A stretch of 36,220 bases of DNA, taken from the NCBI GenBank assembly GCA_003021905.1, contig PXPI01000105.1:1-36220 (forward strand). The letters are read 5' to 3'. The translations under genes and the position numbers were made by a program. Of this stretch, positions 17,927 to 26,250 are shown one piece after another. Origin of the DNA: Cyanobacteria bacterium SW_9_44_58 (lineage in GTDB: Bacteria > Cyanobacteriota > Cyanobacteriia > Cyanobacteriales > Rubidibacteraceae). The notes beneath the pieces are model-generated. The model searched no databases. It saw only the letters and a program-made list of their open reading frames with translations, and had not been told where the DNA came from. Each line of letters starts with the position of its first letter. The stretch's first letter is position 1.

Positions 17927-18829
17927 ATGACTTCTTCTCGCGGCCATCTCTTAACAGAACAGAATAATCCCAACAGCATCAATTTAGACCAACTTTCCAG
18001 CCTAGAAATTGTTGAACTTTTCAATCAAGAAGATGCTCAAACCCTCACCGCGATTAATCAAGCGCGCCATGATATTGCCCAAGCGATTGATATCGCCAGT
18101 GAGGCGTTAAAACAAGGGGGACGATTATTTTATGTGGGGGCAGGAACTAGTGGGCGATTAGGGGTATTGGATGCCGCGGAATGCCCGCCCACCTTCTGTA
18201 CCTCTCCTGAGTTGGTACAAGCGATTATTGCGGGGGGAGAGAGGGCATTAGTCCAGAGTTCCGAAGGATTGGAAGATCGCGCCGAAGATGGGGAAAGCGC
18301 GATCGCGCAATACGGGATTAATGCCCAGGATGTGGTGGTTGGGATTACCGCTGGCGGAACCACGCCCTATGTTCACGGCGCTTTGAGCGCTGCCCAACAG
18401 CAGGGGGCGAAAACCATTTTCTTAGCTTGCGTTTCTCAGCAGCAAGTCTCTATCAGCGTTGATGCGGATATTCGTCTGTTAGTGGGGGCGGAAGTGTTAG
18501 CCGGTTCCACGCGCTTGAAAGCCGGAACGGCCACCAAGATGGCCTTAAATATCCTTTCCACTGGCGTTATGGTAAAACTGGGAAAAGTTTACGGAAATCG
18601 CATGGTGGATGTGGCAGTGACCAACCAAAAACTGCGCGATCGCGCTCTTCGTATCTTACAAGAGTTAACCCCCCTTTCCCAAGAAGAAGCCTCGATTTTG
18701 CTGGAAAAAAGCGGCAACCGCGTGAAAACGGCACTGCTGATGCAATGGGAAGGATTAACCCGCGAACAAGCAGAAAATCAATTACTCAATCATGGCCAAT
18801 CACTGAGTCTTCATTTGTCCTCTTCTTGA
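17927..18829 (+). CDS. murQ: N-acetylmuramic acid 6-phosphate etherase
   Basis: MurQ removes lactate from N-acetylmuramic acid 6-phosphate to give GlcNAc 6-phosphate during peptidoglycan recycling. The 300 residues include the SIS sugar-phosphate isomerase fold with G-A-G-T-S-G-R-L-G-V-L-D-A-A-E-C-P-P-T-F (about 72-91), the usual MurQ signature. I-T-A-G-G-T-T-P-Y-V (about 139-148) and R-L-K-A-G-T-A-T-K-M-A-L-N follow. The N-terminus reads L-L-T-E-Q-N-N-P-N-S, as usual. It stands 9 bp after DUF3110. The transporter and kinase that normally feed MurQ are not nearby. Confidence 0.93.
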   Translation: MTSSRGHLLTEQNNPNSINLDQLSSLEIVELFNQEDAQTLTAINQARHDIAQAIDIASEALKQGGRLFYVGAGTSGRLGVLDAAECPPTFCTSPELVQAIIAGGERALVQSSEGLEDRAEDGESAIAQYGINAQDVVVGITAGGTTPYVHGALSAAQQQGAKTIFLACVSQQQVSISVDADIRLLVGAEVLAGSTRLKAGTATKMALNILSTGVMVKLGKVYGNRMVDVAVTNQKLRDRALRILQELTPLSQEEASILLEKSGNRVKTALLMQWEGLTREQAENQLLNHGQSLSLHLSSS

Positions 18830-18963
18830 TTGACAGCGATTTCTGCACCAGTTATTTTTTTGCTGTTAGCCTAATTATTCCCTTGATTTCATGATCGTTT
18901 CAAGGATAATGAGAGTATTTAGGCAAATAATTCGCAAGCAATTGACAATAACTGGAAACAACA

Positions 18964-20073
18964 ATGGTCAATTATTTCGTTTTCCTAACTATTTCCACAG
19001 GAATCTTTGCAATTTTTGCTCTCGGTTTAAATATCCAATGGGGATATACGGGGTTAATTAATTTCGGTCATGTGGCATTTATGACCATCGGTGCTTATAC
19101 AACGATTCTTCTTAGTATGCAGGGAGTTCCCCTTCTAATTGCCGTAATTGCCGGCTCTCTTTTAGCCATTGTCTTAGGGTTATTGGTGGGATTTTCTACC
19201 TTGCGGCTGCGGGAAGATTACCTGGCGATTGTCACCATTGGCGTCTCGGAATTGTTGCGGTTAATTGCTCAAAATGAAGAATGGCTGACACAAGGAACAT
19301 TTGGCTTGCAAAACTATCCCCTTCCCTTGGGAGAGTTTAACCCCAATTGGTTAAGTAAAGGGATCATGATTGCGATTCTAAGCGCGATCGCGCTATTTGC
19401 CGTGTGGCAGCTAAAACAGGGAATTCAAGGGGAATTTCAAACCAGAAAACAAAGACAAAAAATTGCTCGATTTCCCTTAGATTTAGGAATTTGGGGAATT
19501 TTAGCGATTATTCTCGGCGGTATTATTTATTTCAATGGTGTTATCGCCCTGGTTAATTACACTTACAAAGCTGGGTTAATGTTACTAATCCTGGTAACGC
19601 TCACAATTTTATATGCGATTGTGCAACGGTTAGGGCAGTCGCCTTGGGGCAGAGTTTTGAAAGCGATTCGCGAAGATGAACAAGTGCCGCGGGCTTTGGG
19701 AAAAGACATTTTTTGGTATAAACTGCAAGCATTCATGTTCGGCGGCGCGATCGCGGGAATTGCAGGAGCCTTCTATGCCTGGCAATTAACCACGATCTAT
19801 CCCAATAATTTTGAACCGCTCATTAGTTTCTATGCTTGGACAATTGTTGTGTTAGGAGGCGCTGGCAATAATGCTGGTATCCTTTTAGGAGCAGTGATTT
19901 TCTGGACCTATAATTCAGTAACCCGCTTTGTTCTGCCCAACTTTGATTGGATTGATGATGCTCGTTTAGGGGCATTTCGATTGCTGGTTATCGGTTTGAT
20001 TCTCATGATACTAATGATTTTCCGTCCTCAAGGTATTCTAGGCAAAAAGGAGGAACTCACCCTTGGTCGATAA
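18964..20073 (+). CDS. Branched-chain/neutral amino-acid ABC permease (LivM/NatD type)
   Basis: This is an inner-membrane permease of the high-affinity amino-acid transport family. It shows G-L-N-I-Q-W-G-Y-T-G-L-I-N-F-G-H-V-A-F (about 21-39) and the cytosolic EAA-like loop R-V-L-K-A-I-R-E-D-E-Q-V-P-R-A-L-G, which contacts the ATPase. The 369 residues include about nine hydrophobic helices, with a charged insert at about 155-170. By similarity it resembles NatD of the cyanobacterial N-I neutral amino-acid system; NatB (binding protein), NatC and NatE are not in this window. It overlaps the ATPase gene by 11 bp. Exact substrate is inferred. Confidence 0.85.
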   Translation: MVNYFVFLTISTGIFAIFALGLNIQWGYTGLINFGHVAFMTIGAYTTILLSMQGVPLLIAVIAGSLLAIVLGLLVGFSTLRLREDYLAIVTIGVSELLRLIAQNEEWLTQGTFGLQNYPLPLGEFNPNWLSKGIMIAILSAIALFAVWQLKQGIQGEFQTRKQRQKIARFPLDLGIWGILAIILGGIIYFNGVIALVNYTYKAGLMLLILVTLTILYAIVQRLGQSPWGRVLKAIREDEQVPRALGKDIFWYKLQAFMFGGAIAGIAGAFYAWQLTTIYPNNFEPLISFYAWTIVVLGGAGNNAGILLGAVIFWTYNSVTRFVLPNFDWIDDARLGAFRLLVIGLILMILMIFRPQGILGKKEELTLGR

Positions 20074-20878
20074 TTCTCGTCCCTTGCAAGAAAGTGCCAC
20101 ATTAACGCAAGACACTTCCCAAAGCTCTCTATTGTCTGCCCAAGGACTTAGTAAAAGTTTTGGCGGGATTCATGCACTCAGCAATGTTGCCATTGAAGTC
20201 AAAGCTGGCAGTATCACGGGATTAATTGGTCCCAACGGCGCTGGCAAAAGTACCCTTTTCAATCTCCTCTCCAATTTTTTAACCCCTGATACTGGGGAAG
20301 TGCTATTTGACGGGGAACCCATACAGCAATTGCGCTCTCACCAAATTGCCCAGCAAGGGCTAGTCCGAACCTTTCAAGTAGCGCGAGTGCTCTCCCGTCT
20401 CTCTGTACTGGAAAATATGCTGTTGGGGGCGCAAAAGCAAACGGGGGAAAATTTATTTAAAGTATTGTTGCAACCCAAGCAATTGAAACGAGAAGAACGC
20501 CAAAATCGCGATCGCGCTTTTACCCTCTTAGAATCAGTAGGATTGGCAGAAAAAGCCTATGACTATGCCGGCGCGCTTTCCGGCGGACAACGAAAATTGC
20601 TGGAACTAGCGCGGGCAATGATGACTCATCCCAAACTGATTCTCTTAGATGAACCCGCAGCTGGCGTTAATCCCACCCTCATCAATCAAATTAGCGACCA
20701 TGTATTGCGTTGGAATCAGGAAGGCGTCACGTTTCTCATCATTGAACACAACATGGATGTCATTATGTCGCTGTGTCAGGAAATTTGGGTTTTAGCAGAA
20801 GGAAAAAATTTAGCTCGGGGAACACCTGAAGAAATTCAAGAGAATTCTGAAGTTTTGGAAGCATATTTGGGACAATAA
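20063..20878 (+). CDS. Branched-chain/neutral amino-acid ABC ATPase (LivG/NatA type)
   Basis: This is the ATP-hydrolysing subunit that pairs with the preceding permease. It has Walker A G-P-N-G-A-G-K-S-T (about 53-61), signature L-S-G-G-Q (about 178-182), Walker B L-I-L-L-D-E-P (about 195-201) and the switch His in I-I-E-H-N-M-D. V-R-T-F-Q and the A-A-G-V-N-P motif mark the LivG subgroup. The TTG start at 20063 is supported by AGGAGG nine bases upstream, inside the end of the permease gene. The protein has a Ser/Gln-rich N-terminal lead of about 25 residues. Length 271 is slightly above the usual 250. Confidence 0.88.
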   Translation: MVDNSRPLQESATLTQDTSQSSLLSAQGLSKSFGGIHALSNVAIEVKAGSITGLIGPNGAGKSTLFNLLSNFLTPDTGEVLFDGEPIQQLRSHQIAQQGLVRTFQVARVLSRLSVLENMLLGAQKQTGENLFKVLLQPKQLKREERQNRDRAFTLLESVGLAEKAYDYAGALSGGQRKLLELARAMMTHPKLILLDEPAAGVNPTLINQISDHVLRWNQEGVTFLIIEHNMDVIMSLCQEIWVLAEGKNLARGTPEEIQENSEVLEAYLGQ

Positions 20879-20967
20879 TGTTCAATAAAATTATCCACAC
20901 CAGAGTCTAGGGTAAAACTTTCCATAGATTTTCTTGTTTCCTATTTTGTTTTTAAATTGATGTCATG

Positions 20968-21894
20968 TTATAGCTCCTTAGAAAGGATGTCAGCAAGTAA
21001 TCCTGTCGTAGTCATTTTTAAATTAAAAATATAATCAATATAGTTAAACGTTTCTTCAAGCGGGCGTTTCGTACTTTTCCAACCTAGCCCATCAGTAATC
21101 CAAATAAACTTATAATTTTGTGATGAAATATAATCAAATAACGTTCTATATTCTCCAGCAGTAGATTTTAATTTTGAGCCTCCTCCACCATAAAAATTAG
21201 TTTCTATTAAGTACATTGTATTGTGAGTTTTAATAGCAAAATCAAAACGACGACTTGATTTATCTACTTTGAGATCAACTTCCCATTCTTTTTTTAATTT
21301 TGATGCAGTTGCTTGTAACATTAGTGAAAAATTTTGTTCTTGGCAGATAGGTTCAAGAAGGCTTTCAACAATAGTTTCCATAGTTGTACCAGCACGATTT
21401 TTCCGACCATTACTATCTAATCCTACTTCTATGCCAAAAACGTAATCGGGGATATTTTTAATTTTTCTACTTTTTAATAAGTCAAGTAATCCAGTCTTTT
21501 TCATGAATTCGATTACTTTATCAAGTTCTGCTGTAGTTAAAAAGTTTTTGGTTTCAAAGTTAAATATTTTATAAATCAAGTCTCCTTGATAATAATCTGT
21601 TAAAATTTTAAATTGTAAACTACGAGAGGCCAATAAAATTGGGATAATAGTAATTAAATCAGGATATTCTTTAAAGAGGAATCTGGCTTTATTTTCTATA
21701 TTTTCTTTACCAATTAAATAATTGATAAGGTTTAATTTAATTTCAATTTCTTGAAAATTATTAAATACTTTTTGCCAATCGACTAAATAGTTCCAAAGGA
21801 CTATTGAATCCGTAAAAGTATTATATAAGTATGAAAATACTTCATTGCTATTTGAACAATTTAGATAGGATTCAAATAAAGGATGAAATTTCAT
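20968..21894 (-). CDS. DpnII-family type II restriction endonuclease (GATC)
   Basis: The 308 residues match the DpnII/MboI-type restriction enzyme family, which cuts unmethylated GATC. The diagnostic block is I-E-V-G-L-D-S-N-G-R-K-N-R-A-G-T-T-M-E (about 157-175). It is followed by the R-R-F-D-F-A-I...Y-L-I-E-T-N-F-Y-G-G-G-G-S-K nuclease core (D-x-n-E-x-N type). The gene is distinctly richer in A and T than its neighbours and uses many AAA/ATT/TTA codons. It contains no HIP1 site, which suggests a transferred gene. A full AGGAGGTGA ribosome-binding sequence precedes it (13 bp from the ATG). It lies 25 bp downstream of the matching methylase and is probably cotranscribed with it. GATC specificity is from family membership. 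Confidence 0.88.
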   Translation of the reverse strand: MKFHPLFESYLNCSNSNEVFSYLYNTFTDSIVLWNYLVDWQKVFNNFQEIEIKLNLINYLIGKENIENKARFLFKEYPDLITIIPILLASRSLQFKILTDYYQGDLIYKIFNFETKNFLTTAELDKVIEFMKKTGLLDLLKSRKIKNIPDYVFGIEVGLDSNGRKNRAGTTMETIVESLLEPICQEQNFSLMLQATASKLKKEWEVDLKVDKSSRRFDFAIKTHNTMYLIETNFYGGGGSKLKSTAGEYRTLFDYISSQNYKFIWITDGLGWKSTKRPLEETFNYIDYIFNLKMTTTGLLADILSKEL

Positions 21895-21919
21895 TTAATT
21901 TGTATTGTCACCTCCTATA

Positions 21920-22837
21920 TTAATAATTCATAATTAATAGTTCATTAATTTTTCCTCGTTTATTTGCTTTACTATTAATACTACGCGCTGCTTTTACTTT
22001 TTCAATACGATAGCCAGTATATGCTTTTTCAAAAAACTCATCGCTGGGATCTTCATTTTTAGGATCAGAATTGCTTAATAGCAGTTTGGCACCTGTTTGA
22101 TCCAGTAACTGAAAAAAGTCTCGCAGTCTGATTTGTTCTTTATCATTAAAAACTTCTTGAGAATAAGACTTAAAGTTGGCAGTCTGGCTAATGGGTCGAT
22201 AAGGGGGATCAAAATAAACAAATGATTGAGCATCGACAATATCTTGACACTGAGTAAAATCTCCTTGTTGAATATGCGTTTTCTTGAGAATATCTGCCAA
22301 TGATCTAAGATTTTCGGCATCGCAAATTCTCGGCTTTTTATACCGTCCGAAGGGAACATTGAATTCCCCTTTCCCATTCACTCGAAATAGTCCATTAAAA
22401 CAAGTTCGATTTAGAAAAATCAGTTCAGTAGCTCTATCTAACCAAGCATCAGTATAAGTGTCAAAATTAATCTGTTTGCGCTGGCGATTGAAATCGGAAC
22501 GGATTTGATAAAAAAATTCTTTCCGTTCTTCTTCCGGCAATGATAAATATTGTTTTTGGGTGTTCCATAAACGTTGAATTAAATCTTCGACATTTTTTTG
22601 AATCGTTTTATAGGCCAGTATCAATTCCGGATTAATATCAAAAATAAAACATTCCTGAACCAGATAGAAATTGGCAATATTCAGAAAAACTGCCCCACCC
22701 CCGACAAACGGTTCTACATATCGGCGAATGGAACCTTGTGCTAATTCCTGAGGAAAAAACGGTTCCATCTGTTCCAGCAATTGGCTTTTGCCCCCTGCCC
22801 ACTTTAAAAAGGGTTTTGCTGCCGTGTAAGCTTTCAT
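21920..22837 (-). CDS. dam: GATC adenine-N6 DNA methyltransferase (Dam/DpnM type)
   Basis: This is a D12-class adenine methylase that protects GATC from the adjacent DpnII-type nuclease. Motifs are F-L-K-W-A-G-G-K-S-Q-L-L (SAM binding, about 9-20), Y-V-E-P-F-V-G-G-G-A-V-F, N-R-T-C-F-N-G-L-F-R-V-N-G-K-G-x-F-N-V-P-x-G and the catalytic D-P-P-Y (about residues 215-218). Length 305 is typical (Dam/DpnM about 280-300). It starts only 6 bp after the thrB stop and has no clear ribosome-binding site, so its translation may depend on thrB. The order methylase then nuclease lets protection appear before cleavage. It is more AT-rich than thrB. Confidence 0.9.
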   Translation of the reverse strand: MKAYTAAKPFLKWAGGKSQLLEQMEPFFPQELAQGSIRRYVEPFVGGGAVFLNIANFYLVQECFIFDINPELILAYKTIQKNVEDLIQRLWNTQKQYLSLPEEERKEFFYQIRSDFNRQRKQINFDTYTDAWLDRATELIFLNRTCFNGLFRVNGKGEFNVPFGRYKKPRICDAENLRSLADILKKTHIQQGDFTQCQDIVDAQSFVYFDPPYRPISQTANFKSYSQEVFNDKEQIRLRDFFQLLDQTGAKLLLSNSDPKNEDPSDEFFEKAYTGYRIEKVKAARSINSKANKRGKINELLIMNY

Positions 22838-22843
22838 AGAAAA

Positions 22844-23770
22844 TTAATTATTTGTTTTGATACTTGCTCCGGTTTTACTAACTTCCAAGGGCATGACTTG
22901 GGCTTTAATCCCTGCTTTTTCCCAAGCGCTTTGCATCTCTTGGGCAACATTTTCGGCATCCCCAAAGCTGGTAATCGCCAGCAAAGTGGGCCCTGCGCCG
23001 CTAATTGCCACACCATAAGCTCCTGCAGAAAGCGCCGCCGATTCAACATCAGTATAATTTGGAATCAGTTGCTGGCGATAGGGTTGATGCAATTGATCCT
23101 GCATCCCTAATTTAATCCAGTTTCCCCGTCCCGTTTCGATCGCGCGCAATAATAAGCCTAAGTGAGAGGCGTTAAAAATGGCAACATCACGAGAAACCTG
23201 TGAGGGTAACACCAATCGCGCCTGTTGCGTGGAAAGCTCAAAATTGGGAATCGCCACTACCGGAACTAAGTTCTCTGACCAAGGAATTTCACAAATTTCC
23301 CAACCTTTATTAGTAGGAACTGCCAACCGACACCCCCCCAGGAAAGCGGGAACAATATTGTCAGGATGTCCTTCCAGCGCGATCGCGAGTTGTAATAAAT
23401 CCTGATTTTCCAAAGGATTCCCTGCCAACTTATTAGCCGCTAATAATCCTCCGACAATTGCCGTGGCAGAACTTCCCAATCCCCGGGAAAGGGGAACCCC
23501 TAAATCAATTGTAATTTTAACCGGAGGCGGAGACTGTCCAAAATGGTCGTACAAATGAGCAAAGGCACGATAAATTAAACTATCGGAAGCGGTGCTGACC
23601 CCGGCAGCTTCTTCGCCATTCACCGTAATATCAACTGGAGTAGCGGAAGCCTCGTTTTGCGTAAATTGAAAGCAATTGTAAAGATTTAAAGCAACGCCTA
23701 AACAATCAAATCCTGGTCCAAGATTGGCGGTAGTTGCTGGTACTTGCACCGTAACCGTCGAAAACGCCAT
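22844..23770 (-). CDS. thrB: Homoserine kinase
   Basis: ThrB phosphorylates homoserine with ATP, the penultimate step of threonine synthesis. It is a GHMP kinase. It opens with V-P-A-T-T-A-N-L-G-P-G-F-D-C-L-G and has the ATP loop P-L-S-R-G-L-G-S-S-A-T-A-I-V-G-G (about 93-108). The C-terminal G-A-Y-G-V-A-I-S-G-A-G-P-T-L-L-A-I motif is also present. Length 308 is normal. It is divergent from the coiled-coil gene, with 133 bp between. The restriction-modification pair lies directly downstream on the same strand. One HIP1 site lies inside (23379-23386), the last before the AT-rich block. Confidence 0.93.
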   Translation of the reverse strand: MAFSTVTVQVPATTANLGPGFDCLGVALNLYNCFQFTQNEASATPVDITVNGEEAAGVSTASDSLIYRAFAHLYDHFGQSPPPVKITIDLGVPLSRGLGSSATAIVGGLLAANKLAGNPLENQDLLQLAIALEGHPDNIVPAFLGGCRLAVPTNKGWEICEIPWSENLVPVVAIPNFELSTQQARLVLPSQVSRDVAIFNASHLGLLLRAIETGRGNWIKLGMQDQLHQPYRQQLIPNYTDVESAALSAGAYGVAISGAGPTLLAITSFGDAENVAQEMQSAWEKAGIKAQVMPLEVSKTGASIKTNN

Positions 23771-23903
23771 AATTCTATATAACCCTAAACAAACGGGACT
23801 ATACTATATCAATTTTTGATAACCAAATTGCCATTGTGTCTAGCGCATTAATTTTTTTTGCATTAATGTATTAGTTAGAATAGCCGATAAGCTACCAATA
23901 ACT

Positions 23904-24971
23904 ATGAGCGAAGCTGATACCCCCCAATCTTCCAACTCTTATTTCGACAAAAATGATGATTTTAATGATTCCCTTGACGATCTAATTGCTGCTCTTGATG
24001 AGTCAGATGTTTCTGCAGATGTCAGTGGAATTGATGTTAATTCAGATGAGTCTTTGTTTGAGGAGGAAACAGAAATAGAGGAAAATCAAGGGGACGCATT
24101 AAGCCATCAACTCCAGAAACAAAATCACGAATTATTAAATCGTAGCGCTCAACTCCAAAAGGAACTAGAGACCACCCACGCCCAACTGGAACAGCATCAG
24201 TTTCGGTTGCGTCAAGCAGAAGACTTAAATGCGCAACAGAATGATGAACTCAATGCTGCTTATGAGCAAAATTTGAGTTTATCGCAGGAGTTGAAAACCC
24301 TTCGTCAGAAAGAACAACAACAAGAACAAACCATTGCCAATTTGAGCAATCAATTAGAAGTGTCTCAACAACGGGTGGCACAACTTGAACGGGAATGCGC
24401 TCTCATTCAAAAGCAATTTCAAGAACAATCCTATAAACTTTGCCAAGCAGAAAAACAGACACAGGATTTGTCCTTGCGACTGCAACAACAGCGTCGCCAC
24501 ACTTGGCAATTTAAGTGTGCTCTCAATAAGTATCTTGAAACCAGCGGCGAGAATGATGACAATGATTCATTCTCGATGAGTTCCGTTCCCTCACAACCGA
24601 TTCCTGCTTGGTCTGCTCAGCAAAAGCCTGTTGATGTCCCAACAGAAGAACCGTCTTCTATCCCCGTTTCTTCTTTAACAGAGCAAGAGCAGTCGCTGCC
24701 GGAAATAACAGAATCTTCAACAGAACAAACCCAGCTCAATCCTACTGAACAAACGTTTTCAGCAACGGAAGAAACTCAAGTGGATTCCAAAGAACCATCC
24801 CTAGACAGAATGGAGATTGCTATTTCTCTCCCTGATTCTGAAGAAACCTCCCATTCTACGACACAAGAAACCGCGCCTAGCCAAGCGCCTGCCCCTACGG
24901 TTTATTTTCCCCAAAACCGTAAAAAGCGTACATCTTATGCGTCTGTGGAATTGCCAAATTTTATCAGTTAG
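23904..24971 (+). CDS. Coiled-coil protein of unknown function
   Basis: I do not recognise a named family. The 355 residues divide into three parts. First is an acidic N-terminus (about 1-65, many D/E/S). Then comes a long coiled coil (about 66-215) rich in Q, L and E with heptad spacing (H-Q-L-Q-K-Q-N-H-E-L-L; T-I-A-N-L-S-N-Q-L-E-V). Last is a low-complexity tail rich in T, E, S, P and Q (about 225-340), with a basic end (N-R-K-K-R-T-S-Y). The W-Q-F-K-C-A-L-N-K-Y-L block after the coil (about 207-217) looks like the most conserved part. There are no membrane helices. YggT follows after 100 bp, including a hairpin. A cytoskeletal or scaffold role is conceivable but unsupported. Confidence 0.7.
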   Translation: MSEADTPQSSNSYFDKNDDFNDSLDDLIAALDESDVSADVSGIDVNSDESLFEEETEIEENQGDALSHQLQKQNHELLNRSAQLQKELETTHAQLEQHQFRLRQAEDLNAQQNDELNAAYEQNLSLSQELKTLRQKEQQQEQTIANLSNQLEVSQQRVAQLERECALIQKQFQEQSYKLCQAEKQTQDLSLRLQQQRRHTWQFKCALNKYLETSGENDDNDSFSMSSVPSQPIPAWSAQQKPVDVPTEEPSSIPVSSLTEQEQSLPEITESSTEQTQLNPTEQTFSATEETQVDSKEPSLDRMEIAISLPDSEETSHSTTQETAPSQAPAPTVYFPQNRKKRTSYASVELPNFIS

Positions 24972-25012
24972 CGGCTTTCTGCCGTAAGTACAGTGCAAAG
25001 ATAACGAAAAAT

Positions 25013-25027
25013 CGGTTAAACTAACCG
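25013..25027. terminator. Short hairpin between the coiled-coil and YggT genes
   Basis: CGGTTA-AAC-TAACCG forms a 6-bp perfect stem with a 3-base loop, 44 bp before the YggT ATG. No T tract follows, so its role as terminator or attenuator is uncertain. Confidence 0.3.
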
Positions 25028-25071
25028 GAAAGACGTATTACTTCATGAATTCAATAACCTAAAAAGAACCC

Positions 25072-25335
25072 ATGAATACAGCAACCGACCTTTTAACCAG
25101 TAGTCTTGCCAATTTTCTCAATATCTATTTATTGTTAATCTTTGTTCGCATTTTGTTAAGTTGGTTTCAAACTGCAGGCTGGGCACAACAGGGAATGTCG
25201 TACCTCAGCCCAATCACTGACCCTTATCTAAACATCTTTCGCTCTTTTATTCCCCCATTGGGCGGCATTGACTTATCGCCAATTTTGGCAATTTTTAGCT
25301 TACAAATTATCTCCAGTTTATTGACAAGTTTCTAA
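25072..25335 (+). CDS. YggT family membrane protein
   Basis: The 87-residue protein has two membrane helices, at about residues 12-32 and 65-85, typical of YggT/Ycf19. Relatives in cyanobacteria and plastids are linked to thylakoid or chloroplast-division and cytochrome-assembly functions. The family's core V-R-I-L-L-S-W-F and D-P-Y-L-N-I-F-R-S-F-I-P-P-L-G-G-I-D-L-S-P are clear. Its stop overlaps that of the secreted protein on the other strand by 4 bases. The exact role of this copy is unknown. Confidence 0.88.
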   Translation: MNTATDLLTSSLANFLNIYLLLIFVRILLSWFQTAGWAQQGMSYLSPITDPYLNIFRSFIPPLGGIDLSPILAIFSLQIISSLLTSF

Positions 25336-25796
25336 AAGCCGCTTCTTGGGCTGACTCGGCTAGAAAATCCAGACGCTTTGAATTGTTCAAGTTGTAATGG
25401 CGTTGGTTGATTCGCCGGTACACTAATTCTCAGGCGGAACTCACTAACGCCAGGGGGAACTTCGGAAATTGAGCCAACACGAGTTCGGTTTTGCATTACC
25501 GGATTGCCGTTGGCATCATAAATCCGTCCATAAACATCGGCATCGTAAATTGTTTTGTCTGAGGGATTTTTGGCTTGACCAGTTACCATAAAGCAACTGG
25601 CTGCATTGGAATTGTAGCTGAGCAATCCTCCTTTATATTCTTCGGGACAGTCTTGGTAAGAAAGATTCGAGAGTTGAATTTGGGTCTTGGCATGGGCTTC
25701 AGGAGAAATTAGCATCCCTGCTAACCAAAAGAGGAAAGAAACGGCAACAATTGTTAAATTAGGAAATCTCATAGGTTTTAACGCTAAACGCATCAA
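25332..25796 (-). CDS. Secreted protein of unknown function
   Basis: The 154 residues begin with a signal peptide: basic start, a hydrophobic stretch at about 13-30 (L-T-I-V-A-V-S-F-L-F-W-L-A-G-M-L-I) and a likely A-H-A cleavage site near residue 36. The exported part has two Cys (D-C-P-E-E; A-S-C-F-M) that could form a disulfide. It then has a beta-rich segment V-T-G-Q-A-K-N-P-S...Y-D-A-D-V-Y-G-R-I-Y-D-A-N-G-N-P and P-P-G-V-S-E-F-R-L-R-I-S-V, resembling FxLYD-type immunoglobulin-like modules. The second Met (M2) or Met9 could also be the start. Stops of this gene and yggT interlock. No function is inferred. Confidence 0.7.
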   Translation of the reverse strand: MMRLALKPMRFPNLTIVAVSFLFWLAGMLISPEAHAKTQIQLSNLSYQDCPEEYKGGLLSYNSNAASCFMVTGQAKNPSDKTIYDADVYGRIYDANGNPVMQNRTRVGSISEVPPGVSEFRLRISVPANQPTPLQLEQFKASGFSSRVSPRSGF

Positions 25797-26250
25797 CGCT
25801 TCTGTTGTTAGCTTATCGTATTAAACGATTCTCCCAAATTTGTCATTAGGGTGACCTTTACTTTTGAGACCGTATAAAGCACGATTGGCACTCACTTGTT
25901 TTGGTTTTAACAATGCGCGATCGATGATGGGTCTCAAATTCCTAAATTTTCATTAAAATTGCCAATATTATTATAATACTGTAACAAAATATACAAAAAC
26001 ACAACCTATAATTAGAAATACGAAGTGAATTAGCCTAAGGAGCCTATCATCACGTTTCTCCTAGATGGTGTTCATGCCTATTGCCGTAATCCAACCTGAG
26101 ACGGAAAAACCAGAGTATTAATTAAGGAAGTTAGCCAATTTTAATTAAGCCACTCTCCAGATTTAAGTCTCTGTAACTGAGCAATAAGTAGTTCTGTCTC
26201 AAATTAATCAATCATTTGATTGCTGGTTAATACAAAAAAAGGAGAAAATA
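25797..26250. other. 454-bp intergenic region with a 9-bp inverted repeat
   Basis: This stretch has no convincing gene. It holds TTTGAGACC (25863-25871) and GGTCTCAAA (25930-25938), a perfect inverted repeat 58 bases apart that could close a small structured RNA. It also holds an AT-rich stretch with TATAAT-like boxes (about 25968-25980). From there a long leader of about 270 bases runs to the DUF4278 start. An 18-codon frame (26065-26121) has no supporting ribosome-binding site. The size suggests a regulated leader or a small RNA. Confidence 0.45.

Noticed and set aside
23843..23868. GCATTAAT direct repeat around a T8 run between thrB and the coiled-coil gene
   Set aside because: This is a short AT-rich direct repeat with no further structure, compatible with promoter-region base composition.
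26065..26121. 18-codon frame in the DUF4278 leader
   Set aside because: It is very short, has no good ribosome-binding site, and nothing shows conservation. It could be a leader peptide, but there is no support here.
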